Below, piece after piece: positions 17,507 to 27,629 of a stretch of 46,030 bases of DNA. Positions within the stretch are counted from its first letter, which is position 1, and every line of letters starts with the position of its first letter. The notes under the pieces were generated by a model that ran no database searches, was not told the origin of the DNA, and saw only the letters and a program-made list of their open reading frames with translations. Origin of the DNA: Alphaproteobacteria bacterium (lineage in GTDB: Bacteria > Pseudomonadota > Alphaproteobacteria > Bin95); contig JAJDYL010000122.1 of assembly GCA_022825195.1 (NCBI GenBank), positions 1 through 46,030 on the forward strand, given 5' to 3'. The translations under genes and the position numbers were made by a program.

Positions 17507-18064
17507 ATGTCGGAACAGAACCGGGAAACAGGAATGCGCACGGCCGCGCTGGCGCATTTCATCATCGACAGCACGAATCCGGGCGAGCTCGGAAAGACCA
17601 AATTGTTCAAGACGATGTGGTGGGCGGATGTGCTGCACTACCGGCGCTACGGCAAGACGGTCTCCGGCCTGTCCGCCTATGTACGTATGCCGAAGGGGCC
17701 GGTTCCCAGGAATATCTATCCGATCCTCAACGGCCTGAAATCCGGCGGGAAAATCCTGGAGCGCCAGGTCAATGTCGGCGATGCCGTACGCCACGAATTC
17801 ATCGCCGTCGAACCGGCCGACCCGGACCGGTTCACGTCCCGCGAGATACAGTCCATCTACCGGGCCATCGAGGCCGTTCGACCGCTGACCGCCGCGCAGG
17901 CGAGCGAAATGACGCACGATCCCGTCTGGCGCGTGCTGGAGGACGGAGAGGATATGCCCGTTCGCGCCGCCGCCGTCATTCCCGGCGATGTGACGCCGGA
18001 GGATATGGAATTGGCATTGAAGCACAGGGATAATTTCGAGAATGAACATATCGAGGCCGCCTGA
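17507..18064 (+). CDS. panA: Panacea-domain (DUF4065) antitoxin
   Basis: A 185-residue protein with a Panacea/SocA-like domain over residues about 12-125: LAHFIIDSTNPGELGKTKLFKTMWWADVLHYRRYGKTVSG, then AYVRMPKGPVPRNIYPILNGL, the family's conserved Y-G-x2-(I/V)-x-G and GPVP-x2-I elements. Panacea domains neutralise many unrelated toxins in bicistronic operons. It starts at ATG 17507 with AGGGGAGG upstream. The gene overlaps the next by 23 bases, implying coupled translation. GC content is lower than the cob genes. The antitoxin role follows from the family and layout. Confidence 0.75.
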   Translation: MSEQNRETGMRTAALAHFIIDSTNPGELGKTKLFKTMWWADVLHYRRYGKTVSGLSAYVRMPKGPVPRNIYPILNGLKSGGKILERQVNVGDAVRHEFIAVEPADPDRFTSREIQSIYRAIEAVRPLTAAQASEMTHDPVWRVLEDGEDMPVRAAAVIPGDVTPEDMELALKHRDNFENEHIEAA

Positions 18065-18377
18065 CGGATTCCGGATTCATTTCAGACACGAAAACATCGA
18101 AAGAGCGGTTACAGACGAAACGGCGCGAAATGAGAAATTCGGCAGGGCCTGGGGAGACCTGCTGGAACGGCTGAAAATGACGGCCCATATCGAAGGACGC
18201 CCTGCCCCGCATATCGGCAACGGATGCCGGCTGTTCGTCTCCGACCCGAACCCGGAAGCGGGAACGCCCCGGATAATGGTCGGTTATCTCGTATTGGGCG
18301 AAACCGTATCCATCCGTCTGGCGGTTGCGGACAGCGGCGATGTCGCCCGCATCCTCTCGGAGCCCGACCGGGAGTAG
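18042..18377 (+). CDS. Putative Panacea-paired toxin with RelE/ParE-like pattern
   Basis: A 111-residue protein whose start lies inside the end of the Panacea gene (23-base overlap, no strong ribosome site, so coupling is likely). The C-terminal half reads like a RelE/ParE fold: helix FGRAWGDLLERLKMTAHIEGRP, strand GCRLFVSDP, then strands RIMVGYLVLGE and TVSIRLAVADS. RelE-type toxins cut ribosome-bound mRNA and ParE-type ones poison gyrase; which applies cannot be told. Its position as second gene of a Panacea operon makes a toxin role reasonable. The family itself is not one I recognise. Confidence 0.5.
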   Translation: MNISRPPDGFRIHFRHENIERAVTDETARNEKFGRAWGDLLERLKMTAHIEGRPAPHIGNGCRLFVSDPNPEAGTPRIMVGYLVLGETVSIRLAVADSGDVARILSEPDRE

Positions 18378-18505
18378 CGCACCGGACGGCGACAGACTGC
18401 GCTCCATCCGCCCTGCCGGGCAAGCAGCCTATGGTCGAAAACCGAGGGGCCGTTGCAACAGGGGTCGCCCGGATACGCGGCGCATACCCCGTTACAAATA
18501 GCTGC

Positions 18506-18547
18506 TTGCAGCGCCGGCTCCGTCCTTGTATAGAACAAACAAGAAAC
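18506..18547 (+). promoter_or_regulatory. Promoter with overlapping SOS-box-like repeat before DUF5131-TcmP
   Basis: TTGCAG (18506-18511), a 17-base spacer and TATAGA (18529-18534) form a good sigma-70-type promoter. Overlapping its -10 is GAAC at 18533-18536, seven bases, then AAAC at 18544-18547. Alphaproteobacterial LexA boxes are direct repeats GAAC-N7-GAAC, so this matches seven of eight positions. LexA control is a possibility, not a demonstrated feature. The rest of the 204-base gap (18378-18581) shows nothing else. Confidence 0.45.
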
Positions 18548-18581
18548 TAGAAAGCGCAGAGCGCGGGCGCGAGGAGCCGGC

Positions 18582-19349
18582 ATGGCTGACAACTCGGCGA
18601 TCGAATGGACGGACGCGACGTGGAATCCGGTGACGGGTTGCACCAAGATCACGCGCGGCTGCGACAACTGCTATGCGGCACGGTTCGCCGAGCGGTGGCG
18701 CGGCGTTCCCGGCCATCCTTACGAGCAGGGCTTCGACCTGAAAGAGTGGCCCGAGCGGCTGGACCAGCCGGCGCGCTGGAAGAAGCCGCGCATGATCTTC
18801 GTCAACTCCATGAGCGACCTGTTCCACAAGCGGGTACGGCAGGAGTTCATCAACGAGGTTTTCGACCGGATGGAGGACGCCAACCACCACACCTACCAGG
18901 TGCTGACGAAGCGAAGCTCGCTCATGCGCAATTACCTCAAGCACCGCTACGCGGACGGCGCGGCGCCCGGCCATATCTGGTGCGGCGTGTCGGTGGAAGA
19001 CAGCGCGGCCACAGCCAGAATTCGGCACTTGCAGGCCGCGCCGGCAGCCGTGCGCTTCCTCTCCATAGAACCGCTGATCGGCCCGGTCGGGGAGATCGAC
19101 CTTACCGGCATATCATGGGTCATCGTCGGCGGTGAAAGCGGTCCGAACGCCCGCCTGATGCGTGAGGAATGGGTTTGCGACATACGCGACCGCTGCGCCC
19201 GCGCCAAGGTGCCTTTCTTCTTCAAGCAATGGGGCGGAAAGACGCCCAAGGCCGGCGGACGGTTGCTTGACGACAGGGAATGGAATGAGTTGCCCCGGAT
19301 TGCCGCGCCGGAACCCGCAGTCGATACGAGACAGAGGGCCGCCGCCTGA
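18582..19349 (+). CDS. DUF5131 / phage Gp37-Gp68 family three-Cys-motif protein
   Basis: A 255-residue member of the Gp37/Gp68 (DUF5131) family. The N-terminus has the signature SAIEWTDATWNPVTGCTKIT then RGCDNCYAARFAERW, giving a C-x6-C-x2-C set that resembles a variant radical-SAM cluster motif. Further marks are RMIFVNSMSDLFH, YQVLTKRS, IWCGVSVED, RFLSIEPLIG, VIVGGESGPNARLM and FFFKQWGG. Its biochemical role is unknown. It is typically found next to TcmP, as here: its TGA shares one base with the TcmP ATG (TGATG). The family is frequent in phages and mobile regions. Confidence 0.88.
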   Translation: MADNSAIEWTDATWNPVTGCTKITRGCDNCYAARFAERWRGVPGHPYEQGFDLKEWPERLDQPARWKKPRMIFVNSMSDLFHKRVRQEFINEVFDRMEDANHHTYQVLTKRSSLMRNYLKHRYADGAAPGHIWCGVSVEDSAATARIRHLQAAPAAVRFLSIEPLIGPVGEIDLTGISWVIVGGESGPNARLMREEWVCDIRDRCARAKVPFFFKQWGGKTPKAGGRLLDDREWNELPRIAAPEPAVDTRQRAAA

Positions 19350-20494
19350 TGCAGCCTCAAATCGAACGCTATCGGGGGCGTGAGCAATCTTATATCAAGC
19401 ACATTCTGCTCAACAAATATCTGGAAGCCGCAGCCTACAAACTCCTCCAACCGAGGCGGGGAGCGCCCGTTTTCAATTTCGTGGATGCGTTCGCCGGCCC
19501 CTGGCGCGTATCGGACAGAGATGACTTCTCTGATGCTTCTTTCTCGCAAGCACTTATAACGCTGGACACTGTTCGACAGCAGTTGATAAAGATGGGACGC
19601 CCCGGCCTCCGAGTGCGGTATCGGTTCTGCGAACGAAACCAGGAGTCCTTCGTCAAGCTCCGTCAATTTGCTGCCGAGAGGCAAGAGTTCGATATTCAGG
19701 TTTTCCAAGGGTCGTTCGAGGATAATATAGACGAAATCGCCGCCACTTGCCGTGACGGCTTTACCTTCACATTCATCGACCCAACCGGCTGGAATATAAG
19801 GTCGAATAGGGTTTTCTCTTTCCTAAGGAACCTTAACGGCGAGTTTCTTTTCAACTTCATGGCTGAGGACATCAATAGACATTCCGGATGGGAAGGAGTA
19901 TCAGAATCTGTTGGCCGATTTCTTGCCGATCCAGCTTGGAAACATGAGTTTCAAAACCTTCCAAGAGATTGGCCCAACGAAAGAAAAATTCTTCACTTGC
20001 TGAAAACGAAAATGAAGGAATCCGGCATTGCAACTTATTTGCCTGAGATAGCTATATTGCGGCCTCGAGACGAACGGGTGAAGATGCGTCTCCTGTTGGG
20101 TACGCACCACGTCCGAGGCGTGCATGTCTTTCGCACTGTACAGAAGGTTGTAGAGGCGGAGGCTGTTTCGGTCCGGCAGAATATTAAGGTCGAACAAAGC
20201 GGACAACCATCCCTTTTTCCAAGTAGCCAGATCGTTGAAATCGAAGCGGACCGTGGTGGCGTCAGTTGTCCAGCGCATGTCGAACGCGCTACCGAAATGT
20301 TGTGTTGTATTGTAAATCAGACACCCGGCATCGGATATGAAAACCTGACCGGTATGGTGATGGAACTGGTTCCGGTTCGGACTCCTGATCTAAACAAGAT
20401 CGCAGTTACGCTTCGTAACGCCGGGCGGCTTAAATTCGATTTACCCCCACGCAAGCGAACGCCGCTTCCTGGAACACGGATATTCCCTGTTTAG
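19349..20494 (+). CDS. tcmP: Three-Cys-motif partner protein TcmP
   Basis: A 381-residue TcmP, named for its constant pairing with DUF5131-type three-Cys proteins. It begins with a helical region containing YIKHILLNKYLEAAAYKLLQ, then VFNFVDAFAGPW, which looks like a Rossmann/SAM-binding turn, and later FTFTFIDPTGWNIRS in the place of a methyltransferase motif IV. A C-terminal winged-helix-like segment follows. The mechanism is unknown. The gene is clearly poorer in GC than its surroundings (hand count about 42 percent in 19801-19860), a sign of transfer. It converges with the restriction enzyme gene and the two stops overlap (TTAG, 20491-20494). Confidence 0.85.
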   Translation: MQPQIERYRGREQSYIKHILLNKYLEAAAYKLLQPRRGAPVFNFVDAFAGPWRVSDRDDFSDASFSQALITLDTVRQQLIKMGRPGLRVRYRFCERNQESFVKLRQFAAERQEFDIQVFQGSFEDNIDEIAATCRDGFTFTFIDPTGWNIRSNRVFSFLRNLNGEFLFNFMAEDINRHSGWEGVSESVGRFLADPAWKHEFQNLPRDWPNERKILHLLKTKMKESGIATYLPEIAILRPRDERVKMRLLLGTHHVRGVHVFRTVQKVVEAEAVSVRQNIKVEQSGQPSLFPSSQIVEIEADRGGVSCPAHVERATEMLCCIVNQTPGIGYENLTGMVMELVPVRTPDLNKIAVTLRNAGRLKFDLPPRKRTPLPGTRIFPV

Positions 20495-23289
20495 CGCTTC
20501 CGCCTTCGTCGTTCCTTCTTCCTCCGCATTCCCGCTTCCAGCGGCGTGCGCATCTTTTCGTATAGGGCGAACAGATGCTCCACGCGCTCGCGTTCGGAGG
20601 CAAAGGGGGCCTTGCGGTATAGGCGGTCCACGGCGCGGTCGAGGCGGGTATGGGCGCGGCGGAGGGTTGGCGGCATGAGGTCGGGGTCGTAGAGGTCCGC
20701 CAGGGTTGTGTCCGGGTGGGCGGCGCGGGCGTCGAGGACGGCCTGAGCTAACGGCTCCAGCTTCGGCAGGTCCGCTTCGCCGGAGGCGAAGCCGGGCGGG
20801 GTCGGGAAGGTGTTGTAGACGAGGCCGATAGTATAACGGTAATCGCTCTTCAGCCGCCCGCCGACATGACGAACCCAAGCCATGTGCATGGCCGAAGTCA
20901 GCAACGCGAAATGCGGTAGCGAAGCATTTTCGAGAACGCGGACGAGGTTGCTGGGAATCGTTGGAGGCTCCAACCAGCCTATCGGCACATAGTCGCGACG
21001 CTCCGAGCTGACTTCGGGGACGACAAGGAACGGGGTTTGGGGAATCGTTGTGAACGCGAATTCAGTTGGGAACGAAGCAAGATCACGAGTGGCGGGGCGT
21101 TTGCTCTTCAGGCGATAAGCCCGAACGGCGGCAATATGCTCCCGAACGCGCGGCAGACGCGCCAGACGGTCCGGCGTTGCGTCACGCAACGAAAGAATCC
21201 AGCGATCGCCACCTTGGAGATATTCTCTTGCGCCGACAAAGGGCCGAAGGAAAGCACTGGCTTCCGGCTCCGCCTCCACAAGACTTTCACGCGCTGCCGC
21301 GCCGAAAATCAGATTTCCACCGTCGATTGGCTGCGAGCCGTAGCGCAGAGGCGTGAACCCGTTTATCGGTCGACTTTCTTCCCGCACCGTCAAATGCGCA
21401 TCGGCCAGCCCGCCGGCGTCGAACAGGTAGGGCGAAAGCACATTATGCCGGCTTTCCTCCGGTTCGCCGTTCAGGTCGGGATAGGCGAACAGGCGCTTTT
21501 CGGCCGGCGCGTCCTCCCGGCGGTCGAGGCCGAGGATGACGACATGTACATGCGCCTTGCCGCGCGCGTCCGAACCCCAGGCGAAGGTGCGGTGGGCGAA
21601 GGCGATCTCCAGCCGGCAGCGGTCGAACAGGAGCGGCCAGAGCTGGGCAACCTGCTCGCCCTGCGTGATCGAATTGGTGGCGACGAAGCCGATCCGCGCC
21701 CGGCCCGCGCGCGCATAATCCCCCGCCTTGAGGAACCACGCGGCGACATAATCCAGGGTGCCGCCGGACTTGCCGAGCGCTGCAATGCGGCGCACCTGTG
21801 CGCGCTGCTCCGGAGTCTGGAACTTCGCGCCGCCGAACGGCGGATTGCCGAGCACGTAGTCGCACTCCTCCGGCGGCAGCAGCGCCGCCCAGTCCGTCTC
21901 CAGCGCGTCGCCGTGGAGGATATGCGGCGCGGCTTCGAGCGGGATGCGGGCATAGGTGCGGCCGAACTCCAGGCTGAGGCGGTTGTTCATGATGTGGTCC
22001 ATCATCCACAGCGCCGTCTCGGCGATCCGGGCCGGGAACTCGCCGATCTCGATGCCGTGGAACCGGTCCACATTCACCAGCGAAAGCGTGTCCGCCAGAA
22101 CGTCGAACTGCCCGTCGGAATAGACCTCCTTCAGCACCTCGGTTTCGAGCGCGCGCAACTCGCGGTAGGCGATAATCAGGAAATTGCCGCAGCCGCAGGC
22201 CGGGTCGAGGAAATTGAGCCGGCCGAGCCGCTCCTGGAAGCGCAGCAGGTCCGGCCGGCGGCGGCTGCCTCGCCGTGCTTTCAGGCGCTCGAACTCGGCT
22301 CGCAAGTCGTCCATGAACAGCGGCTCGATCACCTTCAGTATGTTCTTCTCGGTGGTGTAATGCGCGCCCTGGGCGCGGCGCTCCACAGGGTCCATCACCG
22401 ACTGGAAGAGCGCGCCGAAAATGGCCGGCGAGATGTTGGACCAGTCGAAACGGCAGGCGTCCAGCAGCGCGCCCCGCATCGGCGCGTCGAAAGAGGGAAT
22501 CCGGAGCGGCCCGTCGAACAGCGCGCCGTTGACATGCGGGAAACGCGCAAGGTCCTCGTCGAGCGCGGCGGAGCGGTCCTCCTCCGGCGTGTCGAGCACC
22601 TGGAACAGTTGCGAGAGCCAGGGGCCGAGGTCTGCGCCGTCGTCGCCCGTGCGCGCCTCGATGAAGTCGAAGAAAATGTCGCGCGGCTCGAAAATGCCGG
22701 TGTCGTCCGCGAACAGGCAGAAGACGATGCGCACGAGGAACCGCTCCAGGTCGCGGCCCCGGTAACCGGTTTCCGCCAGCATGTCGTGCAGCCGCCCGAC
22801 AAGCTCCGCCGCCTCGATATTGGCGGGGTCCTGGTCGCGGAAAGTCCGGCGCTGGACGCCCATGACGAAGCCGAACTTCTCGACATGGGCCGGCAGGTCT
22901 TCGAGCGCGAAGGAGGCGGTTTCGCGCTCGTCGAGGTCGTGCAGCTCGAAGGTCCGGAAGTCGCTGACCAGGATGTAGCGGGGACGCTCGCGTTCCGGCA
23001 GCGCGTCGAAATAGTCCCCGGCCTGCCCGTAGGCCTTTTCCAGATCGCGCCCGGCGCTTTTCTGCTCGACCAGCAGCACGCGCGGCCAGAACAGGTCTAT
23101 GAAGCCGGAGCGGTCGTCGAGCTTCTTCACATGCTCCTCGTAGCGGGCGACCGAACGGCGGCTGACGCCGAAAATGCGGAAGAAGTCGTTGTAGAAGCTC
23201 TGCGTTTCGCCCTTCTCATAGGCCGCATCGCGCCAGTCCTCGGCGAAGGCGGCGGCGCGGGCGCGGACCTCGTTCCAGGAAAGGCGCAT
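20491..23289 (-). CDS. Type IIL (MmeI-like) fused restriction endonuclease-methyltransferase
   Basis: A 932-residue single-chain restriction-modification enzyme. The N-terminal nuclease has D65-x9-E75-Q-K77 (FIDLFWPRVLLVEQK), matching the D-x9-E-x-K of MmeI. A helical spacer leads to a gamma-class N6-adenine methyltransferase: GAHYTT (308-313), motif I DPACGCGNF (362-370), motif IV NPPF (482-485). A target-recognition domain lies at about 620-820, then a helical tail. MmeI-like enzymes cut a fixed distance from their site and methylate one strand. ATG 23289 (MRLSWNEV) is the usual family start. No separate specificity or methylase gene is needed. The recognition sequence is unknown. Confidence 0.88.
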   Translation of the reverse strand: MRLSWNEVRARAAAFAEDWRDAAYEKGETQSFYNDFFRIFGVSRRSVARYEEHVKKLDDRSGFIDLFWPRVLLVEQKSAGRDLEKAYGQAGDYFDALPERERPRYILVSDFRTFELHDLDERETASFALEDLPAHVEKFGFVMGVQRRTFRDQDPANIEAAELVGRLHDMLAETGYRGRDLERFLVRIVFCLFADDTGIFEPRDIFFDFIEARTGDDGADLGPWLSQLFQVLDTPEEDRSAALDEDLARFPHVNGALFDGPLRIPSFDAPMRGALLDACRFDWSNISPAIFGALFQSVMDPVERRAQGAHYTTEKNILKVIEPLFMDDLRAEFERLKARRGSRRRPDLLRFQERLGRLNFLDPACGCGNFLIIAYRELRALETEVLKEVYSDGQFDVLADTLSLVNVDRFHGIEIGEFPARIAETALWMMDHIMNNRLSLEFGRTYARIPLEAAPHILHGDALETDWAALLPPEECDYVLGNPPFGGAKFQTPEQRAQVRRIAALGKSGGTLDYVAAWFLKAGDYARAGRARIGFVATNSITQGEQVAQLWPLLFDRCRLEIAFAHRTFAWGSDARGKAHVHVVILGLDRREDAPAEKRLFAYPDLNGEPEESRHNVLSPYLFDAGGLADAHLTVREESRPINGFTPLRYGSQPIDGGNLIFGAAARESLVEAEPEASAFLRPFVGAREYLQGGDRWILSLRDATPDRLARLPRVREHIAAVRAYRLKSKRPATRDLASFPTEFAFTTIPQTPFLVVPEVSSERRDYVPIGWLEPPTIPSNLVRVLENASLPHFALLTSAMHMAWVRHVGGRLKSDYRYTIGLVYNTFPTPPGFASGEADLPKLEPLAQAVLDARAAHPDTTLADLYDPDLMPPTLRRAHTRLDRAVDRLYRKAPFASERERVEHLFALYEKMRTPLEAGMRRKKERRRRKR

Positions 23290-23369
23290 CAAGCCGCCCC
23301 GCCCCGCTCGCTGCGCGCGGGCAGCGGGTCCGGCGCCGGGCCGGCGGGTTTCCTGTCGTCCTCGTTCAC
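23289..23369 (-). CDS. Possible 26-residue leader ORF coupled to the MmeI-like gene
   Basis: A GTG at 23369-23367, with GGAG nine bases before it, opens a 26-codon frame rich in Pro, Asp and Arg. It ends in TGA sharing one base with the ATG of the MmeI-like gene (TGATG). It could set the translation rate of the enzyme, be the relic of a longer upstream gene, or be chance. I recognise no family. Confidence 0.25.
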   Translation of the reverse strand: MNEDDRKPAGPAPDPLPARSERGGAA

Positions 23370-23506
23370 GTCTCGGCACTCCCCGGCGGCCGGCGGTCAG
23401 GTTCGCCAGCCGCAGCCTCGCCGCCCCGACCTAGCGCGCCGCGCCCGGCCCCGCAAGCGCCCGCCGGACTTGCCCCGCACGGCGCTTCGGCCTATTGGAC
23501 CCGCCC

Positions 23507-25322
<1,816 letters not shown>

Positions 25323-25345
<23 letters not shown>

Positions 25346-25937
25346 CGCGTTTGCGCGCATGACGGGTGTTTCACGTGAAACGACCGACCGCCTCGCCGGG
25401 CATCTCGACCTGCTGCGGCGCTGGCAGAAGCGGATCAACCTGGTCGGCGCCTCGACCCTCTGCGACCCCTGGCGCCGCCACATGCTCGACAGCGCGCAGC
25501 TTGCGCCCCTGATTCCCTCGGGCGCGCGTCTCGCGGACCTCGGCTCCGGCGCCGGCTTCCCGGGCCTGGTGCTTGCGGTCCTCCGCGGCGGTCCCGTCCA
25601 CCTGATCGAAAGCGATGCGCGCAAGGCGGCCTTCCTGCGGGAGGCGGTCCGGGCGACGGCGGCTCCGGCCGAGGTGCACAACGACCGCGCTGAGAGCCTG
25701 CAGCTTCAGGCGGACGTGGTCGTGGCGCGCGCCTGCGCCCCGCTCGACCGCCTGCTGGGCCTTGCGCTGCCGCTGCTCGCGCCCGGCGGCATCTGCCTGT
25801 TCCTGAAGGGCGCGCGGGCCGGGGAAGAGCTCGATGCAGCGCGCGCGGGCTGGCGGATGACGGTGCGCCGGCACCCGAGCCGCAGCGCCGCGGACGGCGT
25901 GGTGCTCGAACTCGGCGGGCTCCGCCGTGCCGGATAG
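25323..25937 (+). CDS. rsmG: 16S rRNA (guanine-527-N7)-methyltransferase
   Basis: A 204-residue SAM-dependent methyltransferase (GidB) that makes m7G527 in 16S rRNA. It shows [33 protein letters not shown], and the SAM-binding [17 protein letters not shown], with [11 protein letters not shown] in the C-terminal half. Start ATG 25323 lies inside the mnmG end (23-base overlap); ATG 25359 is a shorter alternative. The codons for VSRET contain a parS site. The 3' end overlaps the parA GTG by 11 bases. Confidence 0.95.
25367..25382 (+). promoter_or_regulatory. parS centromere-like site
   Basis: The 16-base TGTTTCACGTGAAACG differs from the widely conserved chromosomal parS (TGTTTCACGTGAAACA) only in the last base. 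It lies within rsmG and 545 bases before parA. ParB binds parS, spreads and loads SMC for origin segregation. The close match plus the adjacent parAB make this a confident call, and it places the window near the replication origin if the usual arrangement holds. Confidence 0.88.
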
Positions 25938-26718
25938 CGGCCCCCGCATCCATGCCGTCGTCAACCAGAAGGGCGGCGTCGCCAAGACCACCACGGCCGT
26001 CAACCTGGCGACGGCGCTGGCCGCGACCGGGCGCCGGTCGCTGCTGGTCGATCTCGATCCCCAGGGCAATGCCAGCACCGGGCTCGGCGTCGGACCCGGT
26101 CTTCGCCGCCTGGGCGCGTGGGACCTCATGCTCGCGGGCGCCCGGCTCGCCGATGTCGCGGTCGGAACCGCCATCGCGGGGTTCGACCTCGTGCCGTCCT
26201 CGGAAAGGATGTTCGGCGCGGAGCTGGAACTCGCCGGCGCGGCGTCCCGCGAGACCCGCCTGCAGGAGGCGCTGAGAGGCGCGGGCCGGCGCTACGACTA
26301 TGTGCTGCTCGACTGTCCCCCGTCCCTGGGGCTCCTGACGGTCAACGCCCTCACCGCCGCCGGGCGCGTGCTGGTGCCGCTCCAGACCGAATTCCTGGCG
26401 CTGGAGGGTCTCGTCCTTCTCAAGCAGACCGTGGACGCGGTCCGCGCCGCCCTCAATCCCGGCCTCTCCTATGCGGGGATCCTGCTCACCATGTCCGACC
26501 GGCGCAACCGGCTTTCGGTGGAAGTCGAAGCCGACGTGCGGGGGCATCCGCAATTCGGCCGGCTCGTCTACGACACCGTCATTCCCCGCAATGTGCGCGT
26601 TTCGGAGGCGCCCTCGCACGGCAAGCCGGTAATTGTCTACGATATGCGGGCCAGCGGCTCGCAAGCCTATATCCGCTTTGCGGGCGAGTTCCTGCGCCGG
26701 GAGGAGGGCGCCGCATGA
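25927..26718 (+). CDS. parA: Chromosome-partitioning ATPase ParA
   Basis: A 263-residue Walker-type ATPase that drives ParB-parS complexes over the nucleoid. The deviant Walker A is NQKGGVAKTTTAVNLATAL (residues about 13-31), followed by LLVDLDPQGNASTG, the Walker B-like YVLLDCPPSLGLLTVNAL, and PLQTEFLALEGL. The canonical KGGVGKT has A in place of the third G here, a common variant in this group. The GTG start overlaps the rsmG end and the TGA overlaps parB (ATGA), so rsmG-parA-parB are co-translated. Confidence 0.95.
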   Translation: MPDSGPRIHAVVNQKGGVAKTTTAVNLATALAATGRRSLLVDLDPQGNASTGLGVGPGLRRLGAWDLMLAGARLADVAVGTAIAGFDLVPSSERMFGAELELAGAASRETRLQEALRGAGRRYDYVLLDCPPSLGLLTVNALTAAGRVLVPLQTEFLALEGLVLLKQTVDAVRAALNPGLSYAGILLTMSDRRNRLSVEVEADVRGHPQFGRLVYDTVIPRNVRVSEAPSHGKPVIVYDMRASGSQAYIRFAGEFLRREEGAA

Positions 26719-27566
26719 GCACCGACAGACCCGCCCGTCTCGGCAGCGGCCTTTCGACCCTGATCCCCGACGCTCCCGTCCCGGACAGCGGCCCGCCGGA
26801 CGGCGTCCGCATGGTCCCGAAAGACCGGCTGGAGCCCGGGAATTTCCAGCCCCGGCGGCGCTTCGGCGAGGAGGCGCTCAACGCGCTGGCGGCGTCGATC
26901 CGCGAGCACGGCATCCTGCAGCCGATCCTGGCGCGGCCCATGGCGGACAGGCCCGGCCATTACGAGATCGTCGCCGGCGAGCGGCGCTGGCTGGCCGCGA
27001 GACGGGCCGGGCTCGCGGAACTCCCGGTCACGGTGCGGGAGCTGGACGACCGGACCGCGATGGAGGCCGCGCTCGCCGAGAACGTCCAGCGCCGGAACCT
27101 CTCGCCCATCGAGGAGGCGGAAGGCTACAGCCGCCTGCTGGAGGAATTCGGCTGCACCCAGCAGCGGCTTTCGACCGTGGTGGGCCGCAGCCGTCCGCAT
27201 ATCGCCAACATGCTCAGGCTGCTCGCCCTGCCGGATTCCGTGCGCTACCTTGTCGATGACGGGTCGCTGTCCGCCGGCCATGCCCGCGCGCTGCTCCCGG
27301 CCCTCGACCCGGTCGGCCTGGCGAACCGCGCGATCGCCCAGGGCATGAGCGTGCGCCAGGTCGAGCGCACGGTCAGGGAGCAGCACAGCGCCCGCCGGAA
27401 AGCGGCGGCCGGGAAGGACGAGGACGCGCTGGCCCTCGAACTGGAGCTGGGCGAACGGCTCGGTCTCAAAGTGTCGCTGGCGCCAAGAGGCGGCGGCGGC
27501 AGCCTCACCCTGCATTACCGCAGCCTCGATCAGCTCGACGACCTGCTGGACCGCCTCAGGCGCTAG
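26715..27566 (+). CDS. parB: Chromosome-partitioning protein ParB
   Basis: A 283-residue ParB, a CTP-dependent parS-binding clamp. After the N-terminal RLGSGLSTLIPD (ParA-stimulating end) come VPKDRLEPGNFQPRRRFGEEAL and GHYEIVAGERRWLAARRAG (the GERRxxA CTP motif), then ENVQRRNLSPIEEAEGYSRL. A helix-turn-helix follows (TQQRLSTVVGRSRPHIANMLRLLALP), with a dimerisation tail ending DDLLDRLRR. It starts at an ATG overlapping parA. A hairpin at 27630-27655 probably ends the transcript. Confidence 0.95.
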   Translation: MSTDRPARLGSGLSTLIPDAPVPDSGPPDGVRMVPKDRLEPGNFQPRRRFGEEALNALAASIREHGILQPILARPMADRPGHYEIVAGERRWLAARRAGLAELPVTVRELDDRTAMEAALAENVQRRNLSPIEEAEGYSRLLEEFGCTQQRLSTVVGRSRPHIANMLRLLALPDSVRYLVDDGSLSAGHARALLPALDPVGLANRAIAQGMSVRQVERTVREQHSARRKAAAGKDEDALALELELGERLGLKVSLAPRGGGGSLTLHYRSLDQLDDLLDRLRR

Positions 27567-27629
27567 CGAACGGGCGAAGCCGGTCGGGGACCGAGCCGGG
27601 GGCGCCCGGCCATCGCGGCGTCGTCGTTG

